From contig CAUJRU010000138.1 in NCBI GenBank assembly GCA_963277665.1, positions 682,001 through 746,000 of the forward strand: DNA of 64,000 nucleotides, in the 5' to 3' direction. Below the pieces are notes generated by a model that saw only the letters and a list, made by a program, of their open reading frames with translations, was not told the DNA's origin and ran no database searches. Below are positions 36,390 through 47,545 of the stretch, in pieces (within the stretch, counting starts at the first letter, position 1; each line of letters starts with the position of its first letter). The position numbers and the translations under genes are program-made. The stretch comes from Viscum album (lineage: Eukaryota > Streptophyta > Magnoliopsida > Santalales > Viscaceae).

Positions 36390-36659
36390 TGTTTGTTGAT
36401 TCAATAAGGCTTCATTATGAATTTTCCATTTCATTCTATTTTGAAAATTTCGAACACTTTATGTTGAGGGAATTTTTTTTTTCTTTAAGGATTATTTTAA
36501 TAAGAAAAATTTCCATTATATAAGGAAAATTTTACCCCCACCAGTGTTATCATTTTTTATTTTATAGTATCTCTAAATCCATATTGTTTTATTACTAAGG
36601 AAAAAATTTCATTTCATATCTAAAACCTCTGAATCCTATAAATCCTAGAATATAGAGTA

Positions 36660-37110
36660 TTCTATTTTCCGGTTCCGAATTCTATGAAATTAATGTTCAA
36701 AATTATCTAAAATTCATGTTCCAAATTCCTTGAATTTCCGGATCTGAATTATTTGAAATTCTGGTTCTAAACTCTCTGAAATTCAGGTTATGAAATATAT
36801 GAAATTATGTCTCTAAATGCTCTTAAATTTAGAATCTGAATCCTATAAAATTGAGACTCTGAATTTCTCACAATTCAGACTCTGAATTCCTCATAATTAC
36901 ATCTCTGAATTCCTTGATTCAGACTCTGAATTCCACATAATTCAAACTCTGAATTCATCAAATTTCAAACGTTCAATTCTTCTGAATTCAAACTCTGAAT
37001 TCCTCATAATTCAATCTCTGAATTCCTCAAAATTTAGATTTATAATTCAATGGAATTAAGACCTTGAAATCTATAGAAATCAGATTCTGAATTCTCTGTA
37101 AATCATAATC
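36660..37110. repeat. short tandem array (ctctgaattc, 22-24 bp unit) in 5' LTR U3
   Basis: About eighteen degenerate copies of a unit like agactctgaattcctcataattc, for instance gactct at 36,855 and 36,878 (spacing 23). Each unit contains a GAATTC-like palindrome and an aattc/gaatt pair. A matching array is found in the 3' LTR at about 43,575-43,975, so it was present when the element inserted. It lies upstream of the LTR TATA box, where enhancer repeats are usual. Confidence 0.75.
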
Positions 37111-37350
37111 CCAATATCCATCCCTATTGAAACTAAATATTTATATGGGTAGATTCTGAATTCTCTTTTTCCATAGACTCTTAAAAATATATTTGTTTAA
37201 TTAATTTCATTCTCCATACACTTGTTCTGAAATGATGTGGTAAAATATGTTTCTAACTAACCATTTTTTGAGTGACACATATTTTGGTCCTTCTAAGATT
37301 AATGAGAAAATATGACTGTTGGAGGAGGAAACCGACCATTATAGATGTGC

Positions 37351-37360
37351 CTATAAATAT
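37351..37360 (+). promoter_or_regulatory. LTR TATA box
   Basis: CTATAAATAT lies in a conserved block shared with the 3' LTR, with a cacaactattccatcac pyrimidine/initiator-like stretch about 30 bp downstream. It is placed as expected for the U3/R transition. Confidence 0.65.
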
Positions 37361-38107
37361 GATCTCATTTGAACATGCTCACAACTATTCCATCACTCTA
37401 GAGATTTCTTGCTACTAAAGTGATTTCTAGAGGGATAGAATCTCTTGCTTTCTGTAGTTCTGAACATCTTATTCAGATTTCTTTGTGTGACTCTGATTGT
37501 TTCAGAGTACAGTCAAGGGCTTCCAGGGATAGGAAGACATTGGTGCTGACTACTTTAAAGTTTGAGAACATATGGGGACAGGAAGACATAGGTTCCAACT
37601 ATCTTAAATATCAAGGTCTTACAAGGATAGTGAGATAGATTCAGATATTCCAATCGAGGGCTTACCCTTGTGTAGGTAAGACATGAATTATTGATATTAT
37701 AAATCAAGGGACCATTATCCATGGTTTTTGTATACCGTAATATTTGGTTTAAAATATTTCTTACATGTTACTTGTTTTATTTCATGTTTATTTCCATTGT
37801 ACTTTGATAAAGAATTAAAGTATATAATTATTATACTTTCACATTCTTTTATGTTATTAGATAAATAAGATTCTATACACTTTAAGGTAGAATATTTACA
37901 AAGGTAAACTTTCCTTGAGTTTCATTTCTGGAACCATATTTCTAGAACCTATCAGGTTTTTTAGTTGAACTCAAATATGATTTTTAAATTTACCTTGATC
38001 AACAATTTTAAAAATAGTTTACCTTACGGTTAAATATTAATGTTTTTAACGATATAATTCACCCCCTCTTGTAATTGAGAATCTACATCATTATTTTGAT
38101 CCTACAA

Positions 38108-38120
38108 TGGGTATCAGAGG
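38108..38120 (+). other. primer-binding site, initiator tRNA-Met type
   Basis: TGGGTATCAGAGG equals the usual TGGTATCAGAGC with one inserted G and a changed last base. It starts one base after the ACA end of the LTR, fixing that boundary and the plus orientation of the element. Confidence 0.85.
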
Positions 38121-38249
38121 ATTATTAATTACTTATATTCAGATATATTTCTTCTTGCTCCAGTTTTCCTTGTTCTATATTTCCATTCCTAACATTTCAA
38201 GCTTAAATTTTTATTAGATATTTTTATCTTTGTTGATAAACCTTTTCTA

Positions 38250-40110
38250 TTAATATGTTTTCGTGGAAAGATATTTTCTTATTGAATGATAAGAATAAAT
38301 GTTGGCTCAATTGGCAATTTAAATCCTACCAGACCACCTATATTTGATGGTAATTATTATTAATACTAGAGAGACAGAATGAATACTTTTGTTATTAATA
38401 TTTTAATTTAAAATTGCTTACTGGAGAATACTAAATTCTTGACAAGGAAGTCAAAACCTTCACCAACCATGAAAAGTAAGAATATCAAGTAAATTAAAAG
38501 GTACACAATACATTGTTGTGTTCTATGACCATGAATATATATAGTTAGATTTTTTATCCTTAAGATTCTAACTTCATTTGGAAGAAACTTGAAGTTACAC
38601 ATTTTGGTACATCAAATGTTATAGAGACTATAAGAGATATGCTTAGATCAGAATATCATGGATTTCAATTTTTTTATGGAGAAAAATTTTCCAAACTGCG
38701 AAAAAGATTTATGAATGTTGTCAATATTTTACAATATTTGGGAGATAATGTTCTTGATGATTAAGTGATAGTGGATAAGATTATTGATATTATTCCTAAT
38801 GAGTGGTAATCAAAATGAACTTCTATTGATGAGAATAGAAAAGTTTCTCTAATTACTCTTGATTAGCTGTTGGGAACTCTTCTTCAACATGAGACATGAA
38901 TGAAAAGATATACTGATATAAATAAAAATAATAATGGAAATAGATGTTTAGCCTTTAATACTACTAAATCCCAGACTCCTTAAAGGGTTACAAGATCTAA
39001 GTCTATGAAAGTTACAGTTTTAACTGAATCAAGTGAATGTGAACATTTTGAGAGTGAGATAGATAATCTTTATCAAAAGATGAACAATATAGTTAGAAGG
39101 AAAGACATTATGTATAGATATAAGATGAAATAAATAAATGGAAAAAAATAATCCGTAGTCACATTCTATGATTGAAAAAGAGAAGGGCATATAAGACCAA
39201 ATTGTCATATTATTAATAAAAAATATAGAAAGAAAAATCATTCTGAGAGTAATAGAAAGAAGCAATATAAGGCTAAATCTTGTAAGGCTAATGACACATG
39301 GTGTGCAAGTGGTGGTGACTCTTTATATAAATCATTAATGTATGAATCTTCTGAATTGTAGAACCTTGGTATACTAGCCAATCAAAAAATTGAATATCAA
39401 TATCTAATATCTAAGGAACAAAATGCTAAAACTATCACAATTTTATCATTGAGTGAAAATTATACTGATGATAAATATTTTGAATCTTCAGATGAATAAT
39501 ATTCATCATCCGAAGATAATAAATTGTCAACTTATGAATAATTACCTAGGTTTTCTAATCATCTAGAGAATGGAAATTCTAAACTCATGAAAATTATTTA
39601 TAAGGAAAATTCTAGATTATCTATTTTAACCTAAGAAGTATCAGATATTTCTAAATATCTTGATAATAAAACATTTTATTTTAAAATTATTTCCCAAAAT
39701 CATTAGGATGTTAATTTGGTAAAGGATATAATTTATAAGGATCATGAAAATGTAATTTATAAGAAAAATATTTTAGAGCATAACTCTAGTAATAAAACTA
39801 ATTACCTTAAAGATAAAAACATGGTTATTAAACTAAAGTTAGAAATATATACCATATGAAAATCCCTGTCAAACATTACTTATGGTAAGGAAAAGTATTT
39901 CATGATGAATTTGAATATTCTTCTTTTAAGAAATAGTTCTTGATTTGGTTATACCTATTCTGAACCAATATTTAGTAATGACTATTTCGTTCGCCAAAGT
40001 TGTCCATTTTACACTAAAAGTCAATATTGTGGACATTGGGAGAAAGATTGTTCATTAAACAAAACACAACATTTAATTTTTCAAAATTCTTATTCTTATA
40101 AGAAAATGTT
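38250..40110 (+). pseudogene. Ty1/copia gag remnant with zinc knuckle
   Basis: Near the start the translation reads TRPPIFDGNYY, stop, Y, stop, RDRMNTFVI, which is the conserved copia gag opening 'RPP.FDG.NY..W+.RM..F+'. Two of the breaks fall at expected Gln and Trp codons. The middle is Lys/Asn-rich with coiled-coil character, as in SIRE gag. Near 40,000-40,060 the sequence reads CPFYTKSQYCGHWEKDCSL, a decayed CX2CX4HX4C zinc knuckle that keeps the YCGHWEKDC end. Gag would form the particle and bind genomic RNA. Stops are too frequent for expression as one protein. Confidence 0.75.
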
Positions 40111-40189
40111 GATACCTATGATTTAAAAAATTTATGCATCCATGAATATTTTGATTCCAACTGTCTAACTCTGTTATTTTTAGAAAAAC

Positions 40190-40290
40190 AAAGAATATAC
40201 CTATAGAAATACATTCTACATGGATAGTGGATGTTCCCATAATATGACTTGTAAAAAATCTTATCTAGAAATATAATCAGGACAAAAGGA
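40190..40290 (+). pseudogene. Ty1/copia protease active-site remnant
   Basis: At 40,213-40,260 the frame reads FYMDSGCSHNMTCKKS, matching the copia aspartic protease start 'W.LDSGCS.HMTG+' including the catalytic Asp-Ser-Gly. The remainder of the protease and the following integrase are absent. Protease would cleave the gag-pol polyprotein. Confidence 0.75.
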
Positions 40291-40309
40291 GATATCATTA
40301 AACAATTTA

Positions 40310-40395
40310 TCAGAATTCAAGTTCAACATGCTAATATTTTCACAAAATCATTACCCACTGATAGATTTGAATACATTAAATAGATGTTAGGATTT
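40310..40395 (+). pseudogene. C-terminal tail of copia RNase H
   Basis: QVQHANIFTKSLPTDRFEYI, then K, stop, MLGF (40,315-40,395) is the hallmark end of copia pol, 'VPT..Q.ADIFTKPLP..RF..++..LG+'. It follows the protease motif after about 50 bp, so integrase, reverse transcriptase and most of RNase H have been deleted, presumably by internal recombination. Confidence 0.8.
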
Positions 40396-41039
40396 TTAAC
40401 CATAAGGTAATATTCCATATTATCTGTTTTTTAGACCTATATCCTTATATTCACAAAATCCTTTTCATATGGGGATTACATTTTTTCGTTAAAATAATAT
40501 TTTTCATAACCAAAATTTTTCATTACAAATATTTTTCTTCAATAATAGTTATCGTAATCAAAAAGTTTCGTAATGAATATTTTTTTGTAATCAAAATTTT
40601 TCCCGTAATAAAAAAATTACTTTCCTTTATTTTATGAAACTTTCCTGAATCTAAAGTTATTCAAGAATAATTTTCCACATTACTGATAATTTATTTAGCA
40701 ATCTATACGATATGTTTCCTTACTGATTTTTTCGTAATCAATTTATTCCATTTTGATATTTTTTCTTTTTTTGTGTAAATTTTTTTGGATTCACTTTTCC
40801 TTAGATATAAATTTGTTTCATAAAAACCTCAAAAGATCAAAACATACCAATTTATTTCTTCTTTTTTCATCTCAATCATCAAATAATATCAAGCTTATTT
40901 ATACTATTGGATCTTTTGGGAATATGAATATCCACTTCAATGCCTATATAAAGGCCCCCTAATCTTTATCCCACATTTATCTCCATGATATCAAATGGTT
41001 AATCTCTATTTCTCTTCATATGGTTCATTCTGTATTTTT
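40396..41039 (+). promoter_or_regulatory. pol-env spacer with motif array and TATA-like promoter
   Basis: From about 40,490 to 40,735 a motif like cgtaatcaaaatttttc recurs many times (40,550, 40,570, 40,590, 40,605, 40,730 and variants). It is followed by the TATA-like tgcctatataaaggcccc at 40,941-40,957 and a pyrimidine-rich cttatctcc stretch about 30 bp on. The env-like frame begins about 100 bp after the TATA box. This layout would suit a separate promoter for the env-like ORF; alternatively the spacer is a fragment of an unrelated LTR. There is no second copy in the window to decide. Confidence 0.4.
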
Positions 41040-42860
41040 AGTTTTCTCAAATATGAATTTATTTGGAAGAATCTCTTCAGAAGCAAATTTCATTAGTAAA
41101 GGAAATTTATGAATGGGCGATATACATGGAGAGGTTAGTAGATCTGAAATACATTGCTAACTATTATTCTCTTATTTCGATTAATATCATCTTTAATAGT
41201 TGGGAGAATCTATGTGTATCCAAATCAAGGGGACATGATCCAATGTATCTGCAGTTGCATGTAGAATTTTATGAGACCATATATTTTTTTATTCAAGATT
41301 GAAATGATAATTTTTGTACTAAAAGTTATGGAATGAAATATTCACTTTCATTAAGTATGGAAACTAATATAATTGGAATTCATTATTAGGTGAAAGCTGA
41401 CATCTGCACTCCCAAGCTACCTATTGTATTAGGATGTTTTGATAAAGTTAAGGACATAGAGTGCCTTTGTTTTTTAATTATTATGGAACCAAAAATCAAC
41501 CATATTTCTAAAAATTTAATGATTTTAGAGTTATGGGTTCATGAATATATCTTCCCAAGAAACAGGGATAAGGACATCTTGAAGAAAAGTGACATATATA
41601 TTCTGGATTTTCTGGTGAAACTTAGGAAGATTAATCTAATGCATTATATATTTCTTAAAATTTCAAATATCAAGAATGGAACTATCAAATCCCATATTGT
41701 TATGTATCGTTCTATTCTTTCAAAGCTCAGGGTTCATTGTATTAATTCGTTTAAAATTCCTTGTATCTCTATGCCAATAAATTTCAAGGTTACATTGCTT
41801 AGTGATAATACCTTGAGAAGGATAAAGGTTTGATTCAATAGAAAATATAGATAAATATATGAATTATCCGAAAATGATATTGAAGCCTTATCCATGAAGC
41901 CAAAAGTGGAAGTGAATTCCAAGAAAGGTGGGAAGTAGAGGAAGGTGATGGATCTGGAAGTGAAAAAAAAACTCTGGCAGTTCACGAAACCAAATCTAAT
42001 ACTCCTACAACTAAGAAGGAAAAGACCAATACAGATAAAGTGGTTTCCAAGTGGACAGGAGATTATCAGAATAGTAAGTAAGGGGATCCTAGTTTCTCCT
42101 TGGACCCTACTGAAGAAAAAACAATAAAAATTAAGACTACTAAAGAGAATTAGAATCAAGAGAATCTAAATAATAAAAAGAAGAAGTTGTCTAAAGTTGA
42201 GAATGTTCAATCTCTTCTCAAAGATATTGACAAATCATTTGGGTAGATTCATGTACCCGAATCATTTCTACAATGAATCTATTGCAGTGAATCCATGAAT
42301 GAAAATGGTTATTCAAAAAGCTAAATAATAGGAACAAATTATACAGGAAGAGAAATTTGATGGAGTAGATTAATACGGAAGAGATGATTCATATGATTTG
42401 ATAAAGAAAATTTAACGAATATCATGATAAGGAGAGTCCTTCTGAGAAATTATCGATTTGGACTTCCCATGACATATCTTCTAAAATTTCTACACCATTA
42501 AAAAGGTGAAGAAGTTCAATAATAAGTAAATAAACCCTCAAAAGAATAGATCAATAACCATGATTTTATTCAACCAAAAGACCAAAATAGGAAGCTTAAT
42601 TTTGTGGCATTTAATCTGAAGAGGGTAAGAGATCATAGAATTGAGTTCTAAGAAAATGTAATTAAGTATGAACTGCTCTTTATGACACAGAAATAAATTC
42701 GTATGTCTTAGGATGAAAAAATAAAATTTTTAGAGAAGAAAAATGAATATCTGGAATAGCTACACAGGGGTTTTGAAGAAGATCATAAGGATCTTAAGAA
42801 GCTAAAACCCATCGTAAAGAAGGTAATGTAGAAGGAGATTAAAGGATGATTTTATTACTT
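41040..42860 (+). pseudogene. env-like ORF of SIRE-type element ('putative plant transposon protein' domain)
   Basis: The start resembles 'SSEA' (41,070), followed by the frame at 41,063-41,302 with YMERLVDLKYIANY and IIFNSWENLC plus a PMYLQLHVEFYETI helix. This matches the plant family pattern '...ER.VDL.........+...W..L.......YP.LV.EFY.N+'. The best frame, 41,390-41,833 (147 codons, the longest of the window), has ILELWVHEYIFPRNRD, then a KKSDIYILDFLVKLRKINLM block matching '+L.WI+...I+PR...+..+...D...+Y.L....K+NLP..I+..M'. Downstream the sequence is Lys/Glu/Ser-rich and ends in a coiled coil (EKKNEYLE, EEDHKDLKKLKPIVKKV at 42,730-42,830). The role of these proteins is unknown; an envelope function has been suggested but not shown. 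Confidence 0.7.
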
Positions 42861-43314
42861 AACACTGATCTTTTTTTGTAATGACATTATTGTATAGATT
42901 TTTCCAATCGTAATAAATATTTTGGTTGTTCTTCATGTGTTTCATTGTATAGTACTAATATTTTAGGTATGATATTTTTCTGCAATATCTCAATTTCTTT
43001 TTCAAAATCAAAAAGGGGTATAAAGGATTGATAAAAAAGAATACTTAGTAAATAATATAACTCCTTATGTATGGGGGATTCTAAGGGGGATTTTAATCAA
43101 TGAATATTTCCTCCTCCAAGAAACAGAAAAATCTCTTTAAGTATGTCAAGAATAAGATCCTTAGGGATTTCAAAACATATGGGGGAGTTATCCGTATTCA
43201 CCATGATCCATAACTAATGGGAGAAAATATTTTATTCTATGTTTATAAATAAAAATTATAATTCCTTATTTTCATTTTCAAAAGAATATGTATACATTAC
43301 AAAAAGGTGGATAT
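42861..43314 (+). other. 3' untranslated region with multiple polypurine tracts
   Basis: G-rich purine runs occur at 43,009 (aaaaagggg), 43,072 (tgggggattctaaggggga) and 43,177 (atatgggggag), with aaaaaggtgg at 43,301-43,310 directly before the 3' LTR. Several such tracts between the env-like ORF and the LTR are usual in the SIRE lineage; the last is the likely plus-strand primer. A short hydrophobic stretch is encoded near 42,950-43,000. Confidence 0.6.
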
Positions 43315-44975
43315 TGTTTAGTTAATAAGGTTGCCTTGTGCCTTTCCATTTCTCTATGTTTTGAAAATCACAAACACATTACCGTAAGGAAAAAAAATCC
43401 GTAATGATTATTTTCATAAGGAAATTTTCCATTATCTAAGGAAATTTTTATCCTCACCTTTGTTTTAATTGTTCATTTTATAGTATCTTTAAATCCAAGT
43501 ATATCTATTACTAATGAAAAATTTGGTTTCATATATAAAACCTCGGAATCCTATAAATCCTAGAAGATAGAGTATTATATTTTTAGGTTCATAATTCTCT
43601 GAAATTATGGTTACAAATTCCTTGAAATCAAGTTTTTGATTTCTCTGAAATTCATGTTCTGAATTTCCATGAAATTCAGGATCTAAATTCTCTAAAATTC
43701 AGGTTCCTAGTTCTCTCAAATTTAGAATTTGAATTCTCTGAAATACAGACTCTGAATTCCATAGAATTCTAACTCCTAATTCTTCAGAATTCAGATGAAT
43801 TCCTTACAATTAAGATTCTGAATTCCTTTGGTTTCAGACTCCAAATTCCTCATGATTCTGACTTTGAATTCCTTTAAATTCACAGTCCGAATTCCTTATA
43901 ATTCAAATTCTGAATTAATTGGAATTAAGACTCTGAAATATTTTGAATTCTGATTCTAAAAGCATTGTAAAACATAATCCAAATATCCATGTCTTATAGA
44001 CTCAGAATATTTATTTGGTTAGATTCCAAATTCTTTTTTTCTTTAGTCTCTAAAAAATATATTTGTTTATATCATTTCATTTTTTTATTGTTGTTATGAA
44101 ATGATGTTTTAAAAATCTATTTCTGACTAACCGTTGTCTGAGTGAAAAATGTATATGTCTGTCTGAGATTCAATGGAAAATATGACTGTTGGAGGAGCGA
44201 TCCAACCATTGGAGAAGTGACTATAAATATGATCACATTTAAACAAGTACACAACTATTCCATCACTCTAGATATTCCATGATTTTGATGTGATTTCTAG
44301 AGAGAAACTCTTATTCTTTGTGAGGTTCTGAATATCTCTTTTAGATTGTGTCGTGAAACTCCGCTTTTTTCTGATATAATCGAGGGCTACTGAGGATAAA
44401 AATACAGAGGTGCCGACAACCGTTGTGTTTGAGGACTTCCGGAGATAAGAAAATAGAGGTGCTGACTCCCTTAAATATTTGAGGCTTTCTAGGATAGAAA
44501 GATAGATTTTGATATTCTCATCGAGGGGATAACCTAGTGTGGGTAAGATAGACTTTATTTAATGTATAAATCAAGGGAACTTTATCCAAGGTTGTTGGAT
44601 ACCCTACTCTTTGGGTTAAAATATTTCATATATTTTTCTTATTTTTGGTCATGTGTTTTTCTCTTGTATTTTTATAAAGAAAGAATGTATAACTTTCTTA
44701 TACATTCTCACTCATTTATGTTCTATGATAAATAATATTCTATCAGATTAAACATAAAATCATTACCTATTTAATCATTCCTTATGTTTCATTTATGGAT
44801 CCATATTTTCAGATCCTAGAAAGTTAGTTTAGTTGTATTAAAATAGGCTTTGTGAATTTACCTTGTTTATCCTTGTTAAACATAGTTTTCCTCAAGGTTA
44901 AAAATGAACGTTTTTAGACATACTATTAACCACCCTATTGTAATTTAACATCTAAATCATTATTTTGATTCAACA
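43315..44975 (+). repeat. 3' LTR of the SIRE-type element
   Basis: It starts TGTTTAGTTA and ends TTCAACA, 1,661 bp, with the same ordered landmarks as the 5' LTR. These include the gaattc array (43,575-43,975), gactgttggaggag (44,184), a TATA box at 44,221-44,230 and the cacaactattccatcactctag block just after. The flank ttgtc does not match the left flank, so no target duplication survives or the last bases are misplaced. Confidence 0.8.
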
Positions 44976-47340
44976 TTGTCAAATGGACTTCAGGGAATCA
45001 TCTACAAGTTATGGGTTGTGCATGGATCCTTCATGTGAATTTATATTTCTCACATGGTTATGTATCTCCTAGAATATTACATGATCCATGTGATCTCATA
45101 CACCATCTTTTTCATTTTCCTCATATGTAAAATAATACTCATATTCCTGTATTTATTGTTTTTTGGTTTCTCTAATGCTTATTAGGTAGGTTTCAAAAAA
45201 AATTAATAGGTTTCTACATAAGATAATATTAGTGGAAAGTTAAAATATGATATTTGAAAAGAATTGTAAATAATTATATGGATTGATTCAGGTAATGGAT
45301 AAAAAACATGTGAGTGATGAATGAAATGTTTAGGACCTCAAATCGATAAGTCTATGATGATTTAAAACACCATGACTTCCACAAAAAAGAAGGTATTCAG
45401 ATAACATTTTTTTAAGATCATTTTCCTAATTTTGTGGAATTATTTTATTTACCAATATTATAAGGAAAGTTACTTACATGATAATTCACAATTTCAAAAA
45501 AAAATTAATCTTTTGGTTCTTCTTTTATCAATTATTAATTCATCTGAAACATTTATAAATATATATCAAAAAAGTTACATTGATGTCAGAAGAACTAAAA
45601 AAACACTTTTGATAGATAATAAGGCCAATAAAAGAGTTAAAAGTCGTTCCATTTGTATATACATATTCCCCAAATCTAATATGGTTAATTAGATAATAAA
45701 TAAACCAAAAAGGAAAGACTAAAAGTTCATCACTAATATTTATTCATCAAATTTTTTTAAAAAAACTTACACATTTACTAGGTCATCACGTAGGCTAGTG
45801 GTGGGTGTGAAACCTTTATCATAATTAGTCATGGGATCATGCCTACCTTCCTGTATTTGATGGGTTTTCACCCATCATACAATTTATTATTTTTTCTAAA
45901 ACCATATAAATATAATATAATAAATTTCACGGTCATCCTTTAAATTTAATCACTAAATAGACTTGTAAATAAGTATTTCAATAAAACCCCAATACATAAA
46001 TACATCATCCACTTATTTCAATATAGGTCCATACTTGGTTTAGATATTATCCTTTATAAGAAGGAATTAATTATGGTAATTCCTAGATTCTATATATTTA
46101 ATAAAATTAATAGTAAATAGATCATTATGATAATATTTATTTACCCCCATTATAGTATTCATTTTTTATCCACATCAATTATTTTCATTATATCCTTATT
46201 TACTAAACATAAACCATTTACAAATTCAATTGAGACACTTTTATGGGTGTCTCCTTCCATATTAATTTCCTTCGGTAAATCAATACATTATTCCTACATG
46301 GAATCCACCACTTGATCTCTTAAAAAACAATATCTATGTATTATTTTGTGAGTTAGAGAGTTGGTTATATTATATTTTTGTAATCATATTTTAGGAAAAT
46401 TGATTATTCATGATCATGATATTTTTCCCACATATTAACATCCCATTGGATTTACCATTTTCACCACCTTGTCCTTCATTTTCAATGTTATCATGACTCC
46501 TTCTATTTATATCCATTGAATAAAACATGAAAAAATAGTGTGAGTAAAAAATTCATTGTAAGAAAAATATATCATCATATATAGGATATCTAAATCATTA
46601 AAACATATATTTATTATAACACACTATAAGTTTAATCTAGTTTATTTATTTTATTTATATATTCAAATCCTTCATAATTATTTGTAATGAAAATGTGAAT
46701 TATCCGTTAAATATCTATCAGGAGTGTCTAACTAGGTGTGTAGTAAGGCTCATTATCGTATACTAGGTTACGCTCGAGTCAAGCACAACACTCCTTTTCA
46801 GAGATATTACCCCTAGTTTGATCTCTTCTTGATGCACATCCACTTGTAGTATCCAGATTGGGATATATTTCTATGAAGACCCACACAATACCTACCATAC
46901 TGAAATTATATGATTTTCTTCTATATTTATCCTCAATGTATACATCAGGGTTATGTTATCTAGTATTTTTTTTCCTAAATATATTTCCCAGTGTTGCTAC
47001 TAATCATTATTTGATACCAAATATAGTTCTCATACCACATAATCATAGAGCTTGTGTCTATTACCATTACATTATCATGATTATAATGGTTCAAATATAT
47101 ATGGACTTATAAAGATGGTAGTATTGGTAAACAACATACTACATGAGTACTATATTACAAATTAATTCAATAATTACATCATACTTTTTTTATTTTGAGG
47201 ATAACATTATTCCCACATAGAATATCATTACATATATTTTCAGTACACTTCTAAGATTCCAAGGAATGGAAACAAAATAATAGTGTGCTCATCTATCAGA
47301 ATGGATTAGTATAGATGAAATAATAATAAATAGATGGGAA
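44976..47340. other. AT-rich DNA without a recognisable gene
   Basis: No coding motif is recognised on either strand. A short perfect hairpin (tgatgggt, loop tttc, acccatca) lies at 45,858-45,877. The frame at 45,432-45,692 is Lys/Asn/Ile/Ser-rich with no domain and is probably chance. The less AT-rich block at 46,720-47,060 could be part of an unrecognised minus-strand repeat. Confidence 0.5.
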
Positions 47341-47350
47341 TAAGTAATAT

Positions 47351-47545
47351 TGAAAGGTAAATAATTGAACACACAATCCATGTAATAAATAAATTTATAT
47401 AAAGTTTATAACAATATTTCAAGGTAAATAACTGAAAACACAGTTCATTTATTTCACTAGATAGGGACTAATCAATATGTAAAGGTAAATAACAACACAC
47501 ATATTCCATTAAATAAATAAACTTAGAATGAAAATTAATCCATAG
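47351..47545. repeat. three-copy minisatellite, about 64 bp unit
   Basis: The phrase aaaggtaaataa(t/c)tga-acacac recurs at 47,353, 47,419 and 47,480 (spacings 66 and 61), each followed by a cattcc-like and an aaataaa-type AT-rich half. The copies are diverged but in register. Confidence 0.7.

Larger units (their letters stand above)
36390..38106 (+). repeat. 5' LTR of the SIRE-type element
   Basis: It starts TGTTTGTTGA and ends CCTACA, 1,717 bp. The same landmarks occur in order in the 3' LTR: ttttgaaaat, the aaggaaaatttt block, a long ctctgaattc array (36,660-37,110), gactgttggaggag (37,315), TATA box ctataaatat (37,351), the caactattccatcactctag block (37,383), a gggcttccagggataggaagaca-like block (about 37,515) and tcatta-ttttgat at the end. 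In the best-aligned 90 bp around the TATA box roughly one base in six differs from the 3' LTR; elsewhere the difference is larger. The insertion is therefore old. Confidence 0.8.
36390..44975 (+). mobile_element. SIRE/Maximus-type Ty1/copia retrotransposon, pol-deleted
   Basis: The element spans about 8.6 kb with both LTRs (36,390-38,106 and 43,315-44,975), an initiator-Met primer-binding site directly after the 5' LTR, a copia gag, a protease remnant, the last few codons of RNase H, an env-like ORF with coiled-coil tail, several G-rich polypurine tracts and the 3' LTR. Domain order (gag-PR-[INT-RT-RH]-env-like-LTR) is that of the plant SIRE lineage. Most of integrase, reverse transcriptase and RNase H is missing: protease and the RNase H end lie only about 100 bp apart. 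Bases next to the LTRs (ttaat left, ttgtc right) do not form a target duplication. All frames contain stops, so it is immobile. Confidence 0.8.

Noticed and set aside
41734..42159. 141-codon minus-strand open frame rich in Phe, Leu and Ser
   Set aside because: It is antisense to the env-like region of the SIRE-type element; a Lys/Glu-rich sense strand gives a Phe/Leu/Ser-rich shadow.
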